A stretch of DNA of 64,000 nt. Origin: DASRHK01 sp963776465. GTDB lineage: Bacteria; Pseudomonadota; Gammaproteobacteria; Nevskiales; Nevskiaceae. Made by a program: the position numbers and the translations under genes. The stretch's first letter is position 1. Each line of letters opens with the position of its first letter. Of the stretch, positions 1 to 7,870 are shown in pieces. The stretch spans positions 2,542,001-2,606,000 of the forward strand of contig CAVZMV010000002.1 in assembly GCA_963776465.1 (NCBI GenBank), read 5' to 3'. The notes under the pieces were generated by a model, which was not told where the DNA came from, searched no databases, and saw only the letters and a list, made by a program, of their open reading frames with translations.

Positions 1-2
1 AA

Positions 3-1862
3 GGTGCGCTAGCCGATGTGCTGGAGCGCGGCAGTCGCATGATCGTCGGGCGCCTGCACGCGGACCAGGGCATCACCTACGTGATTCCCGACAACCCGCG
101 CGTGCAGCAGGATCTGCTGATCCCGCCGGAGTCGCGCATGTCCGCGCGTCACGGCCAGATGGTCGTTGCCGAGATCCTTACGCCGCCAGGCAAGCGCACG
201 TTGCCGGTCGGCAAGGTCACCGAGATCCTCGGCGAGCACCTTGCGCCCGGCATGGAGATCGAGGCCGCCATCCGCACGCACAGCCTGCCCAGCGTCTGGC
301 CGGAAGACGTCGAGCGCGAGGCTGCGGCGATTCCCGACACGGTGCAGGAAGCGCAGACGCACGGACGCATGGATTTCCGCGGACTGGCGCTGATGACCAT
401 CGACGGCGCCGACGCGCGCGATTTTGACGACGCTGTCTACGCCGAAGCGACCAAGACCGGCTGGAAGCTGTGGGTCGCCATCGCCGACGTCTCGGCGTAC
501 GTGAAGCCGGGCTCGCCGCTGGATCGTGAAGCATTGGTGCGCGGCACCTCGGTCTACTTCCCGCAGCAGGTCATCCCGATGCTGCCGGAGAAGCTGTCGA
601 ACGGCCTGTGCTCGCTCAATCCGGATGTCGACCGCCTGTGCATGGTCTGCGAGATGCGGGTGATGCCGGACGGCGAGATCGCGTCCTCCCAGTTCTTCGA
701 AGGCGTGATGCGCTCGCGCGCGCGGCTGATCTACGAGGACGTCGCGAAGATGCTCGAGGATCCCGCTGGCGCAAAAACGCGCGGGCAGGGCGAGATCGTG
801 CGGCACCTGCAGACGCTCAACGAGGTCTTCGAGGCCCTGTTCGCCGCGCGCGAGCGACGCGGCGCCATCGACTTCGATTCGACCGAGACCAAGGTGGTGT
901 TCGACACGGGCCGCAAGATCGAGAAGATCGTGCCGGTCCAGCGCAACCGCGCGCATCGCCTGATCGAGGAATGCATGATCGCCGCCAACGTCGCGGCGGC
1001 GCAGCTCGTCTCCCGGCGCAAGCAGCCGGCACCGTATCGCATCCACGAGGATCCCGATGCGATCAAGGTCCTGGCGCTGCGCGAATTCCTGATGGGCCGC
1101 GGCATGCGCCTGTCCGGCGGCGACAAGCCGACCGCGATGGACTATGCCAAGACGCTGCAGCGCGCGCGGCTGCGGCCCGACGCCAGCGTGATCCAGACGG
1201 TGATGCTGCGCTCGCTGATGCAGGCGAAGTACAGCGCCACCAACGTCGGGCACTTCGGCCTGGCGCTCACGCACTATGCCCACTTCACCTCACCGATCCG
1301 GCGCTATCCGGACCTGCTGCTGCATCGCGCGATCAAGCACCTGATCGCGACCGGGCGCGCCAGGGATTTCGAGTACACGCACGAGGACATGGAGCGCCAT
1401 GGCGCCCAATGCTCGATGGCCGAGCGACGCGCCGACGAAGCCACGCGCGACGTCATGCACTGGCTCAAGTGCGAGTACATGCGCGAGCACGTCGGGGACG
1501 AGTTCGACGGCATCATCAGCGGCGTCGCGTCCTTCGGCTTGTTCGTCGAGCTCCAGGGTTTGTACGTCGATGGCCTCGTGCACGTCACCGCGCTGGCCAA
1601 CGACTACTACAAGCTGGACGGTCCGCATCAGCGCCTGGTCGGCGAGCGCGGCAAGAAGGCCTACAGCCTGGGCGATCGCATCCGGGTGCGCGTGGTCCGG
1701 GTCAACCTGGACGAGCGCAAGATCGACCTCGAGCCAATCGGCGGCGCCGCTGCGCCCCGCAAGCCTGCCGGGCAGGATCGCGGCCGCCAGGCCGGCAAGC
1801 GGCCCGAGCAGCAGCAGCGCGGCAACAAGCGCTCCGGCGGAAAGCCCAAAGGGCGTCGATGA
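3..1862 (+). CDS. rnr: Ribonuclease R, 5'-truncated by the window edge
   Basis: This is a 3'-to-5' exoribonuclease of the RNB/RNR family that degrades structured RNA in the cytoplasm. The reading frame is open to the left edge, so the N-terminal cold-shock-like domains lie mostly outside and the GTG at 18 is not a real start. The RNB catalytic core carries the acidic metal-binding cluster DGADARDFDDAV about 130 residues into the fragment. An S1 RNA-binding domain follows near residues 490-570 (GIISGVASFGLFVEL), then a basic, Gln/Lys/Arg-rich tail typical of RNase R rather than RNase II. The stop overlaps the next start as ATGA, and rlmB lies two genes on, matching the common rnr-rlmB pairing. 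Confidence 0.96.
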   Translation, partial: GALADVLERGSRMIVGRLHADQGITYVIPDNPRVQQDLLIPPESRMSARHGQMVVAEILTPPGKRTLPVGKVTEILGEHLAPGMEIEAAIRTHSLPSVWPEDVEREAAAIPDTVQEAQTHGRMDFRGLALMTIDGADARDFDDAVYAEATKTGWKLWVAIADVSAYVKPGSPLDREALVRGTSVYFPQQVIPMLPEKLSNGLCSLNPDVDRLCMVCEMRVMPDGEIASSQFFEGVMRSRARLIYEDVAKMLEDPAGAKTRGQGEIVRHLQTLNEVFEALFAARERRGAIDFDSTETKVVFDTGRKIEKIVPVQRNRAHRLIEECMIAANVAAAQLVSRRKQPAPYRIHEDPDAIKVLALREFLMGRGMRLSGGDKPTAMDYAKTLQRARLRPDASVIQTVMLRSLMQAKYSATNVGHFGLALTHYAHFTSPIRRYPDLLLHRAIKHLIATGRARDFEYTHEDMERHGAQCSMAERRADEATRDVMHWLKCEYMREHVGDEFDGIISGVASFGLFVELQGLYVDGLVHVTALANDYYKLDGPHQRLVGERGKKAYSLGDRIRVRVVRVNLDERKIDLEPIGGAAAPRKPAGQDRGRQAGKRPEQQQRGNKRSGGKPKGRR

Positions 1863-2413
1863 AATCCAGGTACGTCGCTGTTCTGCTCACCGCAGCGCTG
1901 ATCGCCGGCTGCGCCGGAGCATCGCGGCGCCCGGCCGGCCCGCCCCTGATCGCGGTCGGGTCCGGTGATGCGAGCGCGCTGGCCAAGGATTTCCGTGCGG
2001 ACCTTCGCGACATTTCGGCGGACGCCATCGGCGTGGGCAAGTTGGATCCGACGCTTTCGGATCGCGAGCTGAGCGTTGAGCTTCCCGCGGAGGCCCTGTT
2101 CGAGGAGGGCAACGCGCAGCTGAAGACGGCCGCGCTGAAGCCGCTGGCGGACATCGCGGCCGTAGCCGCCTCGCGCGGCGCGTGCGTCGTGCATGTGATC
2201 GCGTTTGCGCCGGACGAGCAGGGCGCGGATCTGGCGGAGCGACGCGCTGCGTCGGTCGCGGCCAGCTTGTCGCGACACGCGGTCGCGCCGGCACGCCTTC
2301 GCAATGAGAGTCGCATCGCTGGCGGCGGGAACCCGACGATCGTGGTCGACCTGCGCCTGGTGGTCATCGGCCGTGAAAACGAAGCCTGGATGCCGCCGAG
2401 CCTGGAAAGATGA
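1859..2413 (+). CDS. OmpA-like lipoprotein between rnr and rlmB
   Basis: This is a predicted envelope lipoprotein of 184 residues. The N-terminus has a short positive stretch, a hydrophobic core and the lipobox LIAGC, with the lipidated Cys near residue 18. Residues about 75-165 resemble an OmpA-type peptidoglycan-binding domain: a beta strand (SVELPAEALFEEG), a helix (LKPLADIAAVAA) and the AERRAASVAASL helix, which corresponds to the NxRRAxxV region of the family. It overlaps rnr and rlmB by ATGA at both ends, so it is probably translated with them. Such a gene is not usual between rnr and rlmB. The fold is inferred from motifs and the exact function is unknown. Confidence 0.8.
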   Translation: MKSRYVAVLLTAALIAGCAGASRRPAGPPLIAVGSGDASALAKDFRADLRDISADAIGVGKLDPTLSDRELSVELPAEALFEEGNAQLKTAALKPLADIAAVAASRGACVVHVIAFAPDEQGADLAERRAASVAASLSRHAVAPARLRNESRIAGGGNPTIVVDLRLVVIGRENEAWMPPSLER

Positions 2414-3168
2414 AATCCAGTGAGTACGCCGCCGGCTGGCACGTCGTGCTGGCGGCGCTGGAAGGCGATGGCGCCAAGCCGCTGGAGATCCTGATGATCG
2501 CGGGCCGTCACGACGAGCGCGCCACCCGCGTGCAAGAGCTGGCGCGCCAGCATCAGATCCCCTTGCAGAGCATGTCGCGCGGCGATCTGGATCTGCGCGC
2601 ACCCGGCGTGCGGCATCAAGGCGTGCTGGCGCTGATGCCGGAGCGGGAACTGGACGCCGAGGATGTTCTCGAGCAGCCGGCCCAGCCGCACAGCCTCATC
2701 CTGGCACTCGACGGCGTGCAGGATCCGCACAACCTCGGCGCCTGCCTGCGTACTGCCGAAGCCGCGGGCGTCAACGCGGTCGTGATTCCGCGTGATCGCT
2801 CAGCCAGTCTTACGCCGACGGCGCAGAAAGCATCGGCCGGTGCGTCGGAGCGCGTATCCGTGGTGGCGGTGACGAACCTGGTCCGCAGCCTGCGGCGATT
2901 GCAGGAGCTGGGCTACTGGCTCACCGGGCTGGCAGGGGATGCAGGCGAATCGCTGTACGACGTCGATCTCACCGGGCCCCTGGTCCTGGTGCTCGGCGCC
3001 GAAGGCGAGGGGCTGCGGCGCCTGACGCGCGAGACCTGCGACCGTCTCGTGCGGATCCCCATGCAAGGTCAGGCCGACAGCCTCAACGTCTCGGTGGCAA
3101 CCGGCGTCTGCCTGTTCGAGGTGATGCGCCAGCGCTCGGCTGCCCGCCGCAAGCAGGTAACTCGCTGA
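2410..3168 (+). CDS. rlmB: 23S rRNA (guanosine-2'-O-)-methyltransferase RlmB
   Basis: This SpoU/TrmH-family (SPOUT) enzyme methylates the 2'-O of G2251 in 23S rRNA using S-adenosylmethionine. At 252 residues it is the usual length. The N-terminal substrate-binding domain covers about residues 1-80. The SPOUT motifs are visible: motif 1 DPHNLGACLRTAEAAG, motif 2 LVLGAEGEGLRRL and motif 3 IPMQGQADSLNVSVA, which form the knotted cofactor site. The start ATG overlaps the stop of the lipoprotein gene. The gene ends just before the promoter of the S6 operon. Confidence 0.95.
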   Translation: MKSSEYAAGWHVVLAALEGDGAKPLEILMIAGRHDERATRVQELARQHQIPLQSMSRGDLDLRAPGVRHQGVLALMPERELDAEDVLEQPAQPHSLILALDGVQDPHNLGACLRTAEAAGVNAVVIPRDRSASLTPTAQKASAGASERVSVVAVTNLVRSLRRLQELGYWLTGLAGDAGESLYDVDLTGPLVLVLGAEGEGLRRLTRETCDRLVRIPMQGQADSLNVSVATGVCLFEVMRQRSAARRKQVTR

Positions 3169-3172
3169 TTGT

Positions 3173-3201
3173 TTGCAGGGGACTGGCTCCGCCGTTACAA
3201 T
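3173..3201 (+). promoter_or_regulatory. Sigma70-type promoter of the rpsF operon
   Basis: TTGCAG (3173-3178) and TACAAT (3196-3201) are separated by 17 bases, close to the sigma70 consensus. The promoter sits directly after rlmB and about 110 bases before the S6 start, leaving room for a structured leader. No other good promoter is seen upstream of rpsF. Confidence 0.75.
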
Positions 3202-3245
3202 GCCGCCCCTTCGCGACAGCCTGAATCGCTGGCGCGGAACCTTGT

Positions 3246-3292
3246 CCCACCGCGAGATCCATGAGGCGGGGGACTGTTGGGGAGCGATCCCC
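3246..3292 (+). promoter_or_regulatory. Hairpins in the rpsF leader, possible S6:S18 feedback site
   Basis: Two hairpins precede rpsF. The first pairs CCC-A-CCGC (3246-3253, bulged A) with GCGGGGG (3266-3272). The second is GGGGA-GCGA-TCCCC (3279-3292) with a GNRA tetraloop. Many bacteria autoregulate this operon by binding an S6:S18 complex to the leader, so a regulatory role is plausible. I could not match the known consensus, so that role is inference. Confidence 0.4.
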
Positions 3293-3314
3293 TCATCCAG
3301 AAGGAGAGTTCAAG

Positions 3315-3743
3315 TTGAGACATTATGAAGTCGTGGTCATGGTGCATCCGGACCAGTCCGAGCAGGTCCCCGCCATGATCGAGCGTTATCGCAACATGGT
3401 CGGGTCCGACGGTGGCAAGGTCCATCGTCTCGAGGACTGGGGCCGGCGCCAGCTGGCCTATCCCATCGCCAACATCCACAAGGCGCACTACGTGCTGATG
3501 AACGTGGAGTGCTCGGACAACGTGCTCAAGGAGCTCGAGAGCGCGTTCCGCTTCAACGACGCCGTGATCCGCAAGCTCGTCATCCGCACCGACGCGCCGC
3601 AGACCGAGCAGTCGCCGCTGTTCAAGGCGCCGGAAGAAGAGAAGAAGCCGGAGTCGCGCGCCGCGACCGAGCCCGCCGCCGAAGGCGAGGAAGAGGTCGT
3701 CGAGGAAGCCGCCGACGAAGCCCCTGCAGAGGCCGGAGCCTAA
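3315..3743 (+). CDS. rpsF: 30S ribosomal protein S6
   Basis: S6 binds with S18 on the platform of the 30S subunit. I start it at TTG 3315 (Leu-Arg-His-Tyr-Glu; E. coli S6 begins MRHYE), because AAGGAGA at 3301-3307 is a strong ribosome binding site 7 bases upstream. The ATG at 3261 would add 18 unlike residues. The core (RHYEVVVMVHPDQ, then YPIANIHKAHYVLMNVEC) is canonical. The C-terminal tail of about 40 residues is long and very acidic (Glu/Ala-rich). The protein has 142 residues. rpsR follows after 3 bases and no priB gene lies between them. Confidence 0.96.
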   Translation: MRHYEVVVMVHPDQSEQVPAMIERYRNMVGSDGGKVHRLEDWGRRQLAYPIANIHKAHYVLMNVECSDNVLKELESAFRFNDAVIRKLVIRTDAPQTEQSPLFKAPEEEKKPESRAATEPAAEGEEEVVEEAADEAPAEAGA

Positions 3744-3746
3744 GCC

Positions 3747-3974
3747 ATGTCCAGATTTTTCCGCCGCAAGAAGTTCTGTGCCTTCACCGCCAAGGGCGTG
3801 GAGTCGATCGACTACAAGGATCTCAACACGCTCAAGCAGTACGTGTCCGAGAACGGCAAGGTGGTCCCGTCACGTCTGACGGGCACCAAGGCGCGCTACC
3901 AGCGTCAGCTCGCTGTCGCCATCAAGCGCGCGCGCTACCTGGCGCTGCTCCCCTACACCGATCATCACGAGTAA
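3747..3974 (+). CDS. rpsR: 30S ribosomal protein S18
   Basis: This small basic protein of 75 residues binds 16S rRNA as a heterodimer with S6. The N-terminus SRFFRRKKFCAFTAKG and the C-terminal RARYLALLPYTDHHE are typical of the family. It lies 3 bases after rpsF and 10 bases before rplI in one operon. The Cys in KKFCAF is the common cysteine of S18. Confidence 0.97.
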   Translation: MSRFFRRKKFCAFTAKGVESIDYKDLNTLKQYVSENGKVVPSRLTGTKARYQRQLAVAIKRARYLALLPYTDHHE

Positions 3975-3984
3975 GGGGCCAGCC

Positions 3985-4437
3985 ATGGAAGTCATTCTGC
4001 TGGAGAAAGTGACCAACCTCGGCGACCTCGGCGACGTGGTCAAGGTGAAGTCCGGCTACGGCCGCAACTTCCTCTTGCCGCAGGGCAAGGCGCTGACTGC
4101 AAACGAAGCCAACAAGAAGGTGTTCGAGGCGCGCAAGGCCGAGCTGCTGAAGAAGTCGCAGGAGTCGCTCAAGGCCGCGAAGATGCGCGCCGAGATGGTC
4201 GCGGGCAAGACCGTCACGGTGAAGGCGCTCGCCGCGGAAGAAGGCAAGCTCTACGGATCGGTCGGTCCCGCCGACATCGTCCGCGCGGCCGCCGAGCAGG
4301 GCATCGAGCTGCGCAAGAGCGAGGTGGACATGGTCAATGGTCCGCTGCGTCAGACCGGCACGTTCACCATCGTCATTCGCTTGCACAGCGAGGTCGAGAC
4401 GAGCCTCAACGTGATCGTGGAAGAAGAGAAAGCCTGA
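3985..4437 (+). CDS. rplI: 50S ribosomal protein L9
   Basis: L9 is a two-domain 23S rRNA-binding protein at the base of the L1 stalk. At 150 residues it has normal length. The N-terminal domain MEVILLEKVTNLGDLGD with the glycine-rich KSGYGRNFLLPQGKA is diagnostic, followed by the long connecting helix (about residues 45-75) and the C-terminal RNA-binding domain. It is the last gene of the rpsF-rpsR-rplI unit, and a strong terminator follows. Confidence 0.97.
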   Translation: MEVILLEKVTNLGDLGDVVKVKSGYGRNFLLPQGKALTANEANKKVFEARKAELLKKSQESLKAAKMRAEMVAGKTVTVKALAAEEGKLYGSVGPADIVRAAAEQGIELRKSEVDMVNGPLRQTGTFTIVIRLHSEVETSLNVIVEEEKA

Positions 4438-4458
4438 CGCTTTCTTTGAGCTAAACTG

Positions 4459-4488
4459 ACGGCCCGCTTTGGCGGGCCGTTTTGTTTT
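4459..4488 (+). terminator. Rho-independent terminator of the rpsF-rpsR-rplI operon
   Basis: A perfect 9-bp stem, ACGGCCCGC (4459-4467) with GCGGGCCGT (4472-4480), has a TTTG loop and runs into a T-rich tail (4480-4488). It separates the ribosomal operon from dnaB. Confidence 0.92.
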
Positions 4489-4509
4489 GTGTGTTCCTCT
4501 CCGGGGCCC

Positions 4510-5865
4510 ATGGCGCAACCCAAGCAGCCGCCGCATTCCATCGAGGCCGAGCAGTCCGTGCTCGGCGGGCTGATGCTGGACAACCGGGTCTTCTACGATC
4601 TCGCCGACAGCCTGGCGCCCGAGGATTTCTACCGCGCCGATCATCAGCTGATCTATCGCGCGATCGGCGAGCTGATCGGCGCCACCAAGCCTTGCGACTT
4701 CGTGACGCTCTCCGAGCACCTGCGCAATCAGGGGCGGCTCGAGGAGGCTGGCGGCATCGCCTATCTGGGTTCGCTGGCGGTGGACACCTACAGCGTGTCC
4801 AACCTCAAGCACTACGCCGACATCGTGCGCGAGCGCTCGGTGCTGCGCAGCCTGATCGCGATCGGCACGGACGTCGCCGAGATGGGCTATCGCCCCGAAG
4901 GTCGCTCGCCGCCGGAGCTGATCGACGAGGCCGAGCAGCGGGTGTTTGCCATCCGCGAGCGCGGCCAGAAGCGCGAGAGTCAGTACCTCGACATGCCGCA
5001 CCTGATGACGCAGGTCGAGGCGCGCATCGAGCTTCTGCGCAATGACCCCAACGCGCTGGCCGGGCTTTCCACCGGCTTCACCGACTTCGACAAGAAGACC
5101 ACCGGACTGCATCCGGGCGACCTGGTGATCGTGGCCGGCCGACCGTCGATGGGCAAGACCAGCTTTGCGATGAACATCGCCGAGCACGCGGCAATCGTCG
5201 ACAAGAAGCCGGTCGCCGTCTTCAGCATGGAAATGTCGGCCGACCAGCTGGCGACCCGTGTGCTGTCGTCGTTCGGGCGCATCAACCAGGAACGGCTGCG
5301 CGGCGGCCAGCTCGATGACAACGACTGGAGCCGACTGGTTTCCGCCAGCGCGCTGATCCGCGAAGCGCCGCTCTACATCGACGAGACTGGGGCGCTGTCG
5401 CCGCTGGACCTGCGCGCTCGCGCGCGGCGCATGACGGCGCGGCACGGCATCAAGCTGATCGTGGTGGATTACCTGCAGCTGATGCAGGTACCCGGATCGT
5501 CGGACAACCGCACAAACGAGATCTCCGAGATCTCGCGCAATCTGAAGTCGCTCGCCAAGGAGCTGAACCTGCCGATCATCGCGCTCTCGCAGCTCAATCG
5601 TGCGGTCGAGCAGCGCGACAACAAGCGCCCGCGCATGGCGGACCTGCGCGAGTCGGGCGGTATCGAGCAGGACGCGGATCTCGTGGTGTTCATCTACCGC
5701 GACGAGGTCTACAACCCGCAGTCGCCCGATCGCGGTACGGCGGAGATCCTCATCGCCAAGCAGCGCAACGGCCCGCTGGGAACCGTCAAGACCGCGTTCC
5801 TCGGGCACTTCACGCGCTTCGACAATCTCGCGCCCGAGTATTACCGCGAAGAGCAGATGTCTTGA
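4510..5865 (+). CDS. dnaB: Replicative DNA helicase DnaB
   Basis: This hexameric 5'-to-3' helicase drives the replication fork. I start at ATG 4510 (MAQPKQPPHSIEAEQSVLGG); the GTG at 4489 abuts the upstream terminator and is unlikely. The N-terminal DnaB domain covers about residues 1-110. The RecA-like domain has Walker A GRPSMGKT (near 205), Walker B IVVDYLQLM and the conserved LSQLNRAVEQR. The 451-residue frame is continuous with no intein. alr follows after 16 bases, the common dnaB-alr arrangement. Confidence 0.97.
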   Translation: MAQPKQPPHSIEAEQSVLGGLMLDNRVFYDLADSLAPEDFYRADHQLIYRAIGELIGATKPCDFVTLSEHLRNQGRLEEAGGIAYLGSLAVDTYSVSNLKHYADIVRERSVLRSLIAIGTDVAEMGYRPEGRSPPELIDEAEQRVFAIRERGQKRESQYLDMPHLMTQVEARIELLRNDPNALAGLSTGFTDFDKKTTGLHPGDLVIVAGRPSMGKTSFAMNIAEHAAIVDKKPVAVFSMEMSADQLATRVLSSFGRINQERLRGGQLDDNDWSRLVSASALIREAPLYIDETGALSPLDLRARARRMTARHGIKLIVVDYLQLMQVPGSSDNRTNEISEISRNLKSLAKELNLPIIALSQLNRAVEQRDNKRPRMADLRESGGIEQDADLVVFIYRDEVYNPQSPDRGTAEILIAKQRNGPLGTVKTAFLGHFTRFDNLAPEYYREEQMS

Positions 5866-5881
5866 GCGAAGCGGTGACCGA

Positions 5882-6958
5882 ATGACTCCCCGCGTCATCG
5901 CGACCGTCGATCTTGCCGCGGCACGCCACAATCTCGACGTCGCTCGCCGGCTCGCGCCTGGCTCCAAGGTGATGGCCGCGATCAAGGCTGACGGCTATGG
6001 ACACGGAGCGGTAGGACTGGCTCGCGCGTTGAAAAGCGCCGATGCCTTCGCGGTCGCCTGCCTGGAGGAAGCGCTGGTTCTGCGCGAGGCAGGCATCGAC
6101 CAGCCGGTCGTGCTGCTCGAGGGAATCCTGTCCAGCGCCGAGGCCGAGGAAGCGGCCGCTGAGCGGCTGCAGGTCGTGGTCCACGATCACTGGCAGCTGC
6201 TGCTGCTCGACGCGCTCGGCAGCAAGCCGGTGTCGGTGTGGATCAAGCTCGACAGCGGCATGCATCGCCTGGGCTTTCCGCTGACGGAAGCTGCGGCCCT
6301 GTACCGCTTCGTGCAGTCGCGACCTCACTGGGAATTCTGCGGATGGCTGACGCATCTCGCCTGCGCCGACGAGATGGACAACGGATTCACGCGTCGCCAG
6401 GTCGCGGCCTTCACGTCGGCGCTGGGCGCGCTGCCAGGTCCGCGGTCGATCGCCAATTCGGCTGGCCTCATCGGCTGGCCCGAAGCGCGCGCAGACTGGG
6501 TGCGGCCGGGCCTGATGCTGTACGGAGCGTCGCCATTCCCCGATCGCAGCGCCGCAGACCTGGGCCTGAAACCGGTGATGCGCGTGGAGAGCCGCCTGAT
6601 CGCGATCCATGATTTCGCCGAGGGCGAGGGGATCGGCTACGGCCAGTCCTATCGCTGCCCGCAGGACATGAAGGTCGGCGTCGCCGCGATCGGCTACGCC
6701 GACGGCGTGCATCGCAGCTTGCCGAGCGGTTCGCCGGTGCTGGTACAGGGAACGCGCGTGCCGATGATCGGCCGCGTATCGATGGACATGATCACGATCG
6801 ATCTGCGTGCAGTGCCCAAGGCGCGCATCGGCGACGCCGTGCGCATCTGGGGCGAGGGTCTGCCCGTCGAGGAAGTCGCGGCGCGCGCCGGCACGCTGGC
6901 GTACGAGCTGTTGTGCGGGCTCACGCAGCGTGTGCACGTCGTATATGAGGGTATGTAG
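5882..6958 (+). CDS. alr: Alanine racemase
   Basis: This PLP-dependent enzyme interconverts L- and D-alanine and supplies D-Ala for peptidoglycan. The PLP-binding lysine is Lys35 in MAAIKADGYGHG. The second catalytic residue is Tyr272 in IGYADG. The signature MIGRVSMDM lies shortly after. The 358-residue length is normal. The gene starts 16 bases after dnaB and probably shares its transcript. A strongly folded sequence follows its stop. Confidence 0.96.
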   Translation: MTPRVIATVDLAAARHNLDVARRLAPGSKVMAAIKADGYGHGAVGLARALKSADAFAVACLEEALVLREAGIDQPVVLLEGILSSAEAEEAAAERLQVVVHDHWQLLLLDALGSKPVSVWIKLDSGMHRLGFPLTEAAALYRFVQSRPHWEFCGWLTHLACADEMDNGFTRRQVAAFTSALGALPGPRSIANSAGLIGWPEARADWVRPGLMLYGASPFPDRSAADLGLKPVMRVESRLIAIHDFAEGEGIGYGQSYRCPQDMKVGVAAIGYADGVHRSLPSGSPVLVQGTRVPMIGRVSMDMITIDLRAVPKARIGDAVRIWGEGLPVEEVAARAGTLAYELLCGLTQRVHVVYEGM

Positions 6959-6971
6959 GTCCAAGTGCTCT

Positions 6972-7080
6972 CGGCGGGCGCCCGGATAGGTTCGACGGGG
7001 GCGTGTGGCGCCAAGGACGGCGCCACCCGAGGCTAACGGAGCTTTTAAGTCGTCCCCCGGCGGAGCTATCCGGGTGGCCG
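6972..7080 (+). ncRNA. Candidate structured RNA downstream of alr
   Basis: This gap between convergent genes folds into a closed, branched structure. An outer 9-bp helix pairs CCCGGATAG (6981-6989) with CTATCCGGG (7066-7074), with a possible 4-bp extension CGGC/GCCG (6972-6975 with 7077-7080). Inside it, CG-a-CGGGGG (6993-7001) pairs with CCCCCG-g-CG (7054-7062). These enclose an 8-bp hairpin, GTGGCGCC (7005-7012) with GGCGCCAC (7019-7026), and a small AGGCT/AGCTT hairpin (7030-7044). No poly-T tail follows, so it does not look like a simple terminator. I do not recognise the family. It could be a small RNA or a 3'-UTR element, on either strand. Confidence 0.45.
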
Positions 7081-7089
7081 CTAGAGAAC

Positions 7090-7115
7090 GTCGGATCCGC
7101 TGCGCTTGATCCGAC
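7090..7115. terminator. Hairpin between convergent alr and the PP2C gene
   Basis: GTCGGATC (7090-7097) pairs perfectly with GATCCGAC (7108-7115) around a 10-base loop, touching the stop of the PP2C gene. It has no T-run on either side, so a terminator role is only suggested by position. Confidence 0.35.
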
Positions 7116-7850
7116 CTACTCCACGCGCGCGAGGATCACCGACACGTTGTCGCGGCCGCCGTTGGCATTGGCTTCGGACACCAGCTGGATGGACGCGGCG
7201 GCGATGTTGGCACCGCAGTGCACCAGCACTTCCTTGATCGCCTCGTCCTCGAGCATGTCGGTCAGCCCGTCCGAGCACAGCAGCAGGACGTCGCCCGGCT
7301 TGGCGTCGATCGGCACGATGTCGACCTCGACGCGCGTCTCCACGCCCAACGCCCGGGTGACGATGTTCTTGGAGATCAGCTTCAGCGCCTCTTCCTTGCT
7401 GTAGTGGCCGTGGTCGACCAGCTCCTGCACCAGCGAGTGATCGCGCGTCACCTGCTTGAGCTCGCCGCCGCGCAGGCGATAGAGCCGCGAGTCGCCGACG
7501 GACGCGACCGCGAACTGTCCCTCGCTCGCTGCGCAAGCGACGATCGTGGTGCCCATGCCCTGGTACTGCACGTGCGCGTGGGCCGCTTCGAAGATCGCGT
7601 AGTTAGCCTGCTCGACGGCGCTGCGCAGCAGCGCGCACAGGCTGTCGAAATCGCGCGCCAGGTGATGCTGCTCGCGCACGACGTCGACGACCTTGGTGAC
7701 GGCCATGCGGCTGGCGACTTCACCGGCCTGGTAGCCACCCATGCCGTCGGCGAGCACGACCAGGCCGAGCGTTTTCTCCTCGGCGACGGCGTCCTCGTTG
7801 TTGCCTCGGACTTTGCCGACGTCGGACAGCAGCGAGGTGCGTAGCTGCAC
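7116..7850 (-). CDS. PP2C-family serine/threonine protein phosphatase
   Basis: This is a metal-dependent phosphoprotein phosphatase of the PrpC/Stp type. All main PP2C motifs are present: SDVGKVRGNNED, VVLADGMGGYQAGEVAS (metal-binding Asp and Gly), GMGTTIVA, VASVGDSRLYRL, LLLCSDGLTDM and GGRDNVSVIL. It has 244 residues, no membrane segment, and so is cytoplasmic. It lies 20 bases downstream of a Ser/Thr kinase gene on the same strand, so it probably dephosphorylates that kinase and its substrates. Confidence 0.92.
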   Translation of the reverse strand: MQLRTSLLSDVGKVRGNNEDAVAEEKTLGLVVLADGMGGYQAGEVASRMAVTKVVDVVREQHHLARDFDSLCALLRSAVEQANYAIFEAAHAHVQYQGMGTTIVACAASEGQFAVASVGDSRLYRLRGGELKQVTRDHSLVQELVDHGHYSKEEALKLISKNIVTRALGVETRVEVDIVPIDAKPGDVLLLCSDGLTDMLEDEAIKEVLVHCGANIAAASIQLVSEANANGGRDNVSVILARVE

Positions 7851-7870
7851 TACGGCGGATTCCTATCTGT

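Noticed and set aside
3744..3746. A possible priB gene between rpsF and rpsR, as in betaproteobacteria
   Set aside because: Only 3 bases separate the two genes.
4489..4509. An upstream GTG start for dnaB
   Set aside because: It lies right at the terminator tail and would add seven unlike residues.
3922..5985. A long open frame on the minus strand opposite rplI and dnaB
   Set aside because: It is a by-product of high GC in well-recognised plus-strand genes, and its translation looks like low-complexity Arg/Leu-rich shadow.
6985..7005. A tmRNA-like 5' string (GGTTCGACGGGG) before the folded region
   Set aside because: The rest of tmRNA (tag frame, T-arm partner and about 350-base length) is missing.
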